Shown in pieces: positions 20,810 to 27,126 of a stretch of 27,126 nucleotides of DNA; within the stretch, counting starts at the first letter, position 1, and each line of letters begins with the position of its first letter. The position numbers were made by a program, and so were the translations under genes. Origin of the DNA: Priapulus caudatus (taxonomy: Eukaryota; Priapulida; Priapulimorpha; Priapulimorphida; Priapulidae). The stretch covers positions 167,280 through 194,405 of the forward strand of contig NW_014577386.1 in NCBI RefSeq assembly GCF_000485595.1. Reading direction: 5' to 3'. The notes below the pieces were generated by a model that did no database searches, was not told where the DNA came from, and saw only the letters and a list, made by a program, of their open reading frames with translations.

Positions 20810-20947
20810 CGCTAAAAGCATAGCAGTCGTACTAGCTGACGGTAAAAGCATATTGGTGGTAAGAATAGGTGCTAAAAGCGCATTGGTGGTAGCAATTTGT
20901 GTTAAAAGCATATTGATGGTAAGAATCGGTGATAACAGCATATTAGT
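20810..20947. repeat. About 30-bp tandem repeat inside duplication copy B
   Basis: Units begin GCTAAAAGCATA, GGTAAAAGCATATTGG, GCTAAAAGCGCATTGG, GTTAAAAGCATATTGA and GATAACAGCATATTAG, most continuing with TGGTAAGAAT or TGGTAGCAAT. The stop-free unit yields a Lys-Ser-x-Leu-Val-Val pseudo-repeat in the 97-codon plus frame at 20703-20996. Confidence 0.85.
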
Positions 20948-21795
20948 ACACACGTGCGCTCGTATGTGTCTATATCCGTGGCAGCATTTACGTTAAAAAC
21001 CTCCGGGTGTGGAAGCAGATACATGTGAGAGTTGAGTGAGACTTGATGAAAAGTAACTGTCTCTGTCAATTATCACCATGTCCTTGACGTAATGAGCGAG
21101 GCAACGTCTGGGATTTGATTCGTGGAAAATTACATTAGGAAGACCGAGTCGCGTCTTACGTTCGCTGATGTCGTCTGTTATTATGTCTCATTGGCTATAA
21201 ATTACCTGCCGATATAAGTGTGTTAGTGCGTGTGCGCGCGCGTGCGTGCGTGCGCACGTGTACGTATACGTGCACGCCGGTGTGTGTTTGTATCTGTTGG
21301 AGTTTGTGCGGTCGGGTGCGAGTGGGTGCGCGCACGTGCGTTTGTGCATGCACGTGCGCGTGCTCACTCTGCGTATATGTATGTGGAAGTTGTGGGGGTG
21401 GGGGCTGCATCTCTGCGGGTGGGTGCAACTAGATGGCACGCTGATTTTTCAAGATTTTAATTTCGTTCAGGTATAAATCATTCATGGCTTTGCCGTGCGT
21501 CTGGCAGCGAAATTAATTCCCGTCTCGCGGCTTCACGCGTCTGCGCACAATACTAGTGACATCTAATTAAACCGCCTTCGATCACTGCTACCAGCTGTCG
21601 ACCGTGTTATCACACAGAGTTTTTGTCAAATAATGGATATTGTAATCAGCATTTTGCGTGTGAAAAGTCTTCACAAAAATCTGATTATGCAGGGTTATAC
21701 TTACGCGCAAAGGCGTGTGGAATAATCACGCCACTTATCCTCGAAACACTTCGAGAGGACCAGACATCCCGTTATGCGACGAAGCATCGCCTCCT

Positions 21796-21798
<3 letters not shown>

Positions 21799-21861
<63 letters not shown>
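21799..21861. repeat. (TA)n tract in copy B
   Basis: About 31 uninterrupted TA units, flanked by the same sequences as the interrupted tract in copy A. Confidence 0.97.
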
Positions 21862-21864
<3 letters not shown>

Positions 21865-22426
21865 GGCAATTAATCTACAATTTTCAAATTATATTCTACA
21901 AAGCTTTAGTCTATAAATATATATAAATAACAAGTTTAGAAATGAAACTTTTTGTAAGACAGCAAGTACTTGCTGCCGGGGACAAGGACAGACTGTAAAT
22001 TTACTGATCCAGGCAGTCTTTGGTGCTTTTTAAGAAGTTTATGCTGTTTATTAGGAATTAATTGGCAGCAAGTATTTGCTACTGGCCCAAACTGCAACTT
22101 GCAAACTTGCAAACTGACCCTCGTAGGCAGTAAAACTGCTGCGTGTGGCCTTTCATTTCGAACCCTGATATAGTACCCTATTTTCCTACACGATCTATGT
22201 CGATGTTTTGCTAGATTTTAGAAATTATATAGAATCTATTTAGATAGAAATTATACATGAAAGGTGTGGTCTCCTCCTTTCCAGGAGAAGGAACAGGAGG
22301 AGGGGTGATCAATTAACAGTGTTTTCCGGAGACATTAGTTGACGTGTCACCTATTCCCTTCCCGCCGAGCCGCCGCGAGGTGAGCGAGGAGGCGGCTCTC
22401 CCGGGATATTGCTTTAGGCACGGGAT

Positions 22427-22486
22427 CTCTCCCTCTCTCCCTCTCTCCCTCTCTCCCTCTCTCCCTCTCTCCCTCTCTCTTTCTCT
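22427..22486. repeat. (CTCCCTCT)n octamer array
   Basis: About six near-perfect octamers. The matching part of copy A is a disordered CT tract with TCCGTCTC and TGCCGCTC interruptions, so the array has expanded or been homogenised in one copy. Confidence 0.9.
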
Positions 22487-22838
22487 CGGTTAGGGCCCCC
22501 GCGGTGTACGGTGTACGTAGGCGCACGTTACTTCCAGTAGTGTTACTCTTACGCCATATATATACGCTATGTATATATACGTTATATATTCGCTCATTAT
22601 TTTTAACTGGTCGCGACAACTGGCGAGTGTACGAGAAGAATTTTAAGGATTTTTAGCCGTATAGTCAATATTGGGCGAAACTGCCGTGTCTTACCTCCGT
22701 CATGTATCAGAACTCCATCATGATAGAGGTATGAAATGTCGGTTGCGCTCAGTATTGACATTTCAAGACTAACTTCCCGCTATAGATAGACACCCTACAT
22801 TGACCCCCACCCCACTTAGTTGATGATGGAAATTCCGC

Positions 22839-23045
22839 ATAGACTCCCCCCCCCCTCCTCCCCAACTAGGTAGTGTCACGCGTGCATCTATTTTATTGCA
22901 TGTTTCTGTACTGTTATGGCAATATTATGGCAATATTACCATTAAATGCGCGTGTAGGCATTAACGTCGAGCCGGATATGGACAAATGAAGCAGCACGCA
23001 TATGAAACGTTAGACTCGGCAGGCGCTTGACTAGCTGGCTGGAGA
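22839..23045. other. Short non-repetitive spacer with C10 run
   Basis: A run of about ten C lies at about 22846-22855, next to the end of duplication copy B, followed by a tandem GGCAATATTA pair at about 22918-22936. Nothing else is visible. Confidence 0.5.
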
Positions 23046-23046
23046 T

Positions 23047-23335
23047 ACGGACGGACGGACGGACGGACGGACGGACGGACGGACGAAAGGACGGACGGAA
23101 GGACGGACGGAAGGACGGACGAAATGACGGACGGGCGGATGGACGGACGGACGGACGAAAGGTCGGATGGACGGACGAACGAAAGGACGGATGGACGAGG
23201 ACGGAGGAACGAAAACGACGGACGGACGAAAGGACGGACGGATGAAAGGATGGACGGGCGTACGGGCGGATGGACGAAAAGACGGCGAAAGGTCGGGCGG
23301 ACGGACGGACGAAATGACGGACGGACGGACGGCGG
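23047..23335. repeat. (GACG)n tetranucleotide array
   Basis: GGAC/GACG units start nearly pure and become mixed with GAAAG, GGAT and GAAC units towards the right. Asp-Gly-Arg-Thr frames on plus and Arg-Pro-Ser-Val frames on minus are artefacts of a stop-free tetramer. Confidence 0.95.
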
Positions 23336-23522
23336 ATGGGGAGTGGGAGAAGGATGGACAGTAATAATTTTGAGATGGGTAGATACACGGCGACAGTGAA
23401 ACCCTGATTCGCGGAGGAGATGTTGCCCTTGTTTCATTCGTTTCCGATTCCCTCTAACCCGTCCCGTTCCTCGAAGCACTCTCAGTTGCTATCTCTCTAT
23501 CCTCCTCTCGAGTTGCGATACG

Positions 23523-24128
23523 ATGTCATTAATGCGATGTTGGGGCGGGGAATGCTTCGGACTAGAACTGACTATACCGTATGTTGATTATACCGTAAAC
23601 TATTTACATACCCAACTACCTATCGAGTGTCAGGCACTCCAAACGAGAGGTGTTTGTACATGGATGGCACACAGAGAATGGCTACTATCTAGTAGGAGTT
23701 CAGCCTGTACAAACATCGATCAAGCATCGATAAATATGAACACGTGTGTACTTAACTCACGGCAGGCATTCCAAACGCATCCGAGCGTCGCGATCGTCGC
23801 TAGGTGGCGCTGCAGACGATCCACGAGCCGTCGCCGACGAGCAGGCGACGCGGCACCTTTGATGTTCGCATCATCTACATACTCCGACATAAACCGAAGC
23901 CCACCGCGGGCGATAAATGTAAAAAAATACCCGCTACCGCCGGCGCATTGCTTCGGACTGAGGAACTTTTCTACTAGCCAACGGCTGATCAGCGATAACA
24001 GACGCCACGAGGAGGCAAGCTCCCCGACTGTAAAACGCTTCGTTAGAGCCGCGCGCGAATGCAGCGAAATAGTCGATTCAGACCATTACACAGATCAGCA
24101 TTTTGGCGGAGAGTTTTGCGTCCGGTAA
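23523..24128 (+). CDS. Open reading frame of 201 codons, unknown; may not be a gene
   Basis: This is the longest open frame in the window that does not run through a tandem repeat. The ATG has A at -3, a moderately favourable context, but T at +4. The predicted protein has no signal peptide, membrane segment or domain I recognise. It is rich in Ser and Arg, with a basic cluster around residues 98-108 (RRSTSRRRRAG), and has scattered Cys without a clear metal-binding spacing. In a eukaryotic genome an intronless frame of this length can occur by chance in GC-rich DNA. A CTCF-like core lies inside it. Transcript evidence is lacking, and exon status is uncertain. Confidence 0.15.
   Translation: MSLMRCWGGECFGLELTIPYVDYTVNYLHTQLPIECQALQTRGVCTWMAHREWLLSSRSSACTNIDQASINMNTCVLNSRQAFQTHPSVAIVARWRCRRSTSRRRRAGDAAPLMFASSTYSDINRSPPRAINVKKYPLPPAHCFGLRNFSTSQRLISDNRRHEEASSPTVKRFVRAARECSEIVDSDHYTDQHFGGEFCVR
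23651..23715. other. Inverted repeat, 10-bp perfect arms
   Basis: TGTTTGTACA at 23651-23660 pairs with TGTACAAACA at 23706-23715 across a 45-base interior. No target-site duplication is seen, so a transposon is not claimed. Confidence 0.55.
23797..23811 (+). promoter_or_regulatory. CTCF-like binding core (TAGGTGGCGCT)
   Basis: TCGCTAGGTGGCGCT agrees at 13 of 15 positions with the animal CTCF consensus CCACYAGRKGGCRSY, including the whole AGGTGGCGCT core. CTCF is a zinc-finger insulator protein of bilaterian animals. A motif this short occurs by chance, and the host taxon is unproven, so this is a candidate only. Confidence 0.35.
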
Positions 24129-24690
24129 TGTTCGGACTAATCGTACGAGGCCTGCAGGGGTGTGCGGATTCAGCCGGTGACAGTCCTCCTATTTGTGGGG
24201 TAGCTTCTCTAGATGGAAAACAGTCCTCCCTCACGACGCACTTCTCTATGCGGTGAACAAGTTTTCCTACCGGGTTCGCCTCGCTAGTTGGGGCACGCAC
24301 CTCCTCTCTCTCTCGCACCTTTCCATAGAGCTAGTTTCTATAGATCGGGCATTATCTCTCTCACATGCATGGTAACCGCTCCATGCATGGGGTATTCAAC
24401 TATTCGCGCTCTCTCTCTCTCTTTTTCTCTCTCTCTCAGTAGTGACCTCACTATACCCTTTCCCTCTCGGGATGAGGGTTTCCTCTCTAGATAAAAGGGA
24501 TGGACTTCTTCATGGGGTCGTTTCGTTAGGTCGCTGACAGCCTATGCACGCGCGAGCTGCCTTGTTGACGTCTGATCCACGCTGTGGGGACAAGAGCCGG
24601 ATGAGATCTTCCGGTACAACACGCAGTGTTGCTCGTCTCCCTCCGCTGCCCTGCCGCCTCTCAGCATGGCTTCTCTTTCCGCCACCCGCC
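24129..24690. other. Mixed DNA with short CT tracts, no gene recognised
   Basis: Short CTCTCT runs lie near 24302-24321 and 24410-24438. The rest is non-repetitive. Overlapping frames on both strands show no domain. Confidence 0.4.
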
Positions 24691-24697
24691 CATGGAT

Positions 24698-25046
<349 letters not shown>

Positions 25047-25204
25047 CATGGATAGGGGGTGGCGGGAAGAGCTGATGCGTCGTCGGCAGAACGATGTTTA
25101 TTCCCCTCGATGTGTTTCGAGGGTATTATTGCTGCGAGCACTCGAACATCGCTGCTGTTGGGGCTGCCCCCTCTCTGCTGTTCCCATGCAGTGCTGTGAT
25201 AGAG

Positions 25205-25825
25205 TGTAGTGTAATGTGGTGTGGTGTGGTGTGGTGTGGCGTGGCGTGGGATGCGTGGCGTGGCGTGGCGTGGCGTGGCGTGGTAAGGTGTAAAACGGTG
25301 ATGGTGTGGCGTGGCGTGGCCGTGGCGTGGCGTGCGTGGCGTGGCGTGTGTGGTGTGGTGTGGTTGTGGCGTGGGTGGCGTGTAAAAGGAAGTGCGTGTG
25401 TGTGGCGTGTGCGTGGGGCGTGAGCGTAAGGCGTGGCGTGCGTGCAGTTGGCAGTGGCGTGGCGTGGCTGTGGCGTGCGTGGCAGTGGCCGTGGCGTGGC
25501 GAGGTGGCGTGGCGTGGTAAAGCTGTGGTGTGGTTGTGGTGTGGCGTGGTGTGGTGTGGCGTGGCGTGGCGTTGGGCGGGGTGGCGTGAGGACATAGGCG
25601 TGGTGTGGTGTGGTGTGGATGTGGTGTTGAGCGTGTGCGTGGCGTGGTGTGGCGTGCGTGGCGTGGCGTGGCACAGTGGCGTGGCGTGGCGTGGCGTGGC
25701 ACGTGCGTGGCGTGGCGTGGCGCTGGCGTAGCGTGGCGTGGCGTGGCGTGGCGTGCGTGGCGTGGCGTGGCGTGGCGTGGGCGTGCGGGGCCCGTGGCGG
25801 GGAGCGTGGTGTGGTGTAATGTAAT
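25205..25825. repeat. (GGCGT)n / (GGTGT)n pentamer array, about 600 bp
   Basis: The basic unit is GTGGC (GGCGT) with GTGGT variants. GGTGT predominates at both edges and in a few inner blocks, and GGCGT in the interior. Non-repeat islands occur (such as GTAAAACGGTGATG near 25282 and GTAAAAGGAAGTG near 25382). A 463-codon minus frame (24542-25933) runs through this array and the GA tract only because neither contains a stop in that frame. Confidence 0.95.
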
Positions 25826-25829
25826 GTAG

Positions 25830-26285
25830 TAATGGAGAGTAGTATTCTGCAGGAATGGGTAGGCTAATGTGGTGGTAAAACGTTTTCTGAATAAAAGTTT
25901 TTTTTTAATGATATCGAATGACAGTACTGTCAATCATTAGAGCCTTTCTTCATGTGTTCACTGCCCCCACAAATGAATGATAAGCGTAAATATATTGCAG
26001 AAATTCCTCCATAAAATTTTATACGCGGCCTGCTGCCATTAGTGTAAATATTTCTTTGCAGAAAAAAACTCATAATAAATTCTCCTAAAAGCATATATTC
26101 CCTATTATGCGCGCAACATTGTTGCCATTTCGATCGCGTTGGTCTCACTAAAACCCCGAAACGGACGCCGGGCACCACTCCTGCGAGAGTGCACGCACAC
26201 AAAAAGCGCTTCGTAAAGAGCGAGGCGAGCGAATGATGACGTCAGAGATAAAAGTTGGAAAGCTGTCAGGCTGTGAGGGTTATTA
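25830..26285. other. Non-repetitive DNA, nothing recognised
   Basis: AT-rich then mixed sequence, including a T-run at about 25900-25908. A 90-codon minus frame (25930-26202) has no recognised domain. Confidence 0.4.
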
Positions 26286-26288
26286 TAT

Positions 26289-26313
26289 TGCTGCTGCTGC
26301 TGCTGCGGCTGCT
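26289..26313. repeat. Short (GCT)n tract
   Basis: About five perfect GCT units followed by GCGGCTGC. In one plus frame this is poly-Ala. Confidence 0.85.
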
Positions 26314-26490
26314 ATCTCGCCTGCCCCGTTACTCCCGCACCGCTCTCTGATCTGTTTACGCTCACTCGGCGATCCGACAATATTGGCTTCGGCGCAAGTG
26401 ACAGTGATTTCTGCGCGATCTTTCTGGACGCTAGGCGCGAAAGGATTATAGCCGGCGCGCTGTTGTCCGAACTGTCACGCACCCGAAGTG

Positions 26491-26515
26491 GAGCAGCGCT
26501 GTGGAAGCGCTGCTC
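26491..26515. other. Perfect GC-rich hairpin, 10-bp stem
   Basis: GAGCAGCGCT (26491-26500) and AGCGCTGCTC (26506-26515) are exact complements around the loop GTGGA. The stem is seven-tenths G+C and is followed by a GCGCGCGCTG alternating run. No gene context assigns a role. Confidence 0.75.
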
Positions 26516-26540
26516 TCAACGCGCGCGCTGGTGCGCTTTC

Positions 26541-26590
26541 TGCCGCGTGCTGCTGCTTGCTGCTGCTTTCTGCTGCTTGCTGCTGCGTGC
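26541..26590. repeat. TGCTGCTTGC short tandem repeat
   Basis: TGCTGCTTGC, TGCTGCTTTC and TGCTGCGTGC units repeat about five times with a roughly 10-bp period. A further GCTGCTGCT lies at about 26630. Confidence 0.8.
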
Positions 26591-26697
26591 GCTCTGTTAC
26601 GCTCGCCGTGTGTAGGATAAGTATGAAGATGCTGCTGCTTTTCATGAAGTGTCACCCTCCCCTCCCGGCATGTGTGTGGTAAAGAGTGATGCGACGT

Positions 26698-27126
26698 GTT
26701 CCTTTCTGCCTCCCACGCCCCTCTCTCTTTGTCTCGCTTTACATTGTCTCTCTCTCGCTCTCTTCTCCTCCCGCGCGCGCTCTCTCAATCATCGCGTCTC
26801 TCTCTCGCGCGGCTCTCTCATCTCGCTGCTCTCTCTCACTCGATTCGGCTCTCTCTCTGCTCCGTCGGGCTCTTCATTAACTCGCTCTCTCTCCTCGTCT
26901 CAGGTCGATCTCTCTCAATCTCTCTCTCTTCTCTCTCTAAAACTCCTCTCATAGGCGATGAACTCTCGGCGCGAGATTTGCTCTCTGTTGTCTATTCTCT
27001 TTCCGTCCCACTTACTATGACTAACTTGCTTCTCTGCGCGATCGCTCGCAGTCTGCCTCACAGTCCACTCAACGTGCACACACCTTCACTCACGTCACTC
27101 ACATCACTCACATCATATCACTCACG
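26698..27126 (+). repeat. Second direct duplication, copy 2, cut by window end
   Basis: This matches 17401-17930 in order and orientation: GTTCCTTTC, then CCCACGCCCCTCTCTCT, a CT/CG-rich tract (26715-26950), a linker with GATGAACTCTC and GCGCGAGAT and then CTTGCTTCTCT, and finally a CTCA-like array that is much more degraded (27055-27126). One-base insertions break the linker palindrome. The offset of 9.3 kb differs from the 12.1-kb offset of the larger duplication, so the two were not copied as one block. Confidence 0.82.

Larger units (their letters stand above)
20438..22838 (+). repeat. Large direct duplication, copy B (about 2.4 kb)
   Basis: This matches 8324-10759 throughout, in the same orientation, 12.1 kb downstream. 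The left boundary is sharp at TGGAGCGAGAGCCTC. The right boundary is at least TGATGATGGAAAT, where copy A enters the gap. Copy B has a longer and purer CTCCCTCT array (22427-22486), an uninterrupted TA tract (21799-21861) and a more regular 30-bp array (20810-20947). No terminal inverted repeat, long terminal repeat or coding frame explains it as one transposon, so a segmental duplication or an assembly duplication is more likely. Confidence 0.93.

Overview
This is a repeat-dominated stretch of eukaryotic, most likely invertebrate metazoan, nuclear DNA. It holds no bacterial-style gene array, no operons and no protein-coding gene that I can recognise. It is dense in long micro- and minisatellites, carries short TTAGGG-type interstitial runs, and has a short run of Ns (10760-10784) typical of a scaffolded draft assembly. 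The taxon cannot be fixed from the sequence alone. CpG-rich stretches persist and there is one CTCF-like core, which would fit a bilaterian.

Layout. 1-4300 alternates featureless DNA with minisatellites of 36 bp (1665-1942), 17 bp (2225-2493), about 57 bp (2901-3115) and 12 bp (3571-3665). It also holds an element-like end with a GCGGGTACCCGC palindrome near 3811. 4301-4775 is a long CATA tetranucleotide array with an embedded, fully palindromic GTAC tract. 5700-7300 holds TATAA, GATGAC, ATT and CCATC arrays plus a cluster of inverted TTTGTCATAGGA motifs (6754-6950). 7447-7520 is a tRNA-like, SINE-like sequence on the minus strand with a CAT anticodon. 8324-10759 is copy A of a direct duplication of about 2.4 kb; copy B is at 20438-22838. 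A gap and a degenerate 13-bp array follow copy A. 11650-17280 is the longest stretch free of arrays and shows nothing I can name.

17401-17930 (a CT tract, a conserved linker, then a CTCA array) recurs at 26698-27126. The best-defined mobile element is at 18563-18878: a 316-bp MITE-like element with 17-bp terminal inverted repeats starting CAGGG and a perfect 5-bp target-site duplication TAAGG. Its form fits the hAT superfamily, perhaps a hAT5-like non-autonomous element. After copy B come a GACG array (23047-23335), a non-repetitive block with a 201-codon open frame and a CTCF-like core (23380-24300), a GA tract of about 350 bp, and a GGCGT/GGTGT pentamer array of about 600 bp.

Nearly all long open frames are by-products of stop-free tandem repeats and are not annotated as genes. 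The two copies of the 2.4-kb duplication differ largely by scattered one-base insertions and deletions. That looks like residual long-read error, so coding content in this assembly may be obscured. No confident novel biological system is visible. The strongest leads are the MITE-like element, the duplication and its error signature, and the inverted-repeat cluster at 6754-6950.
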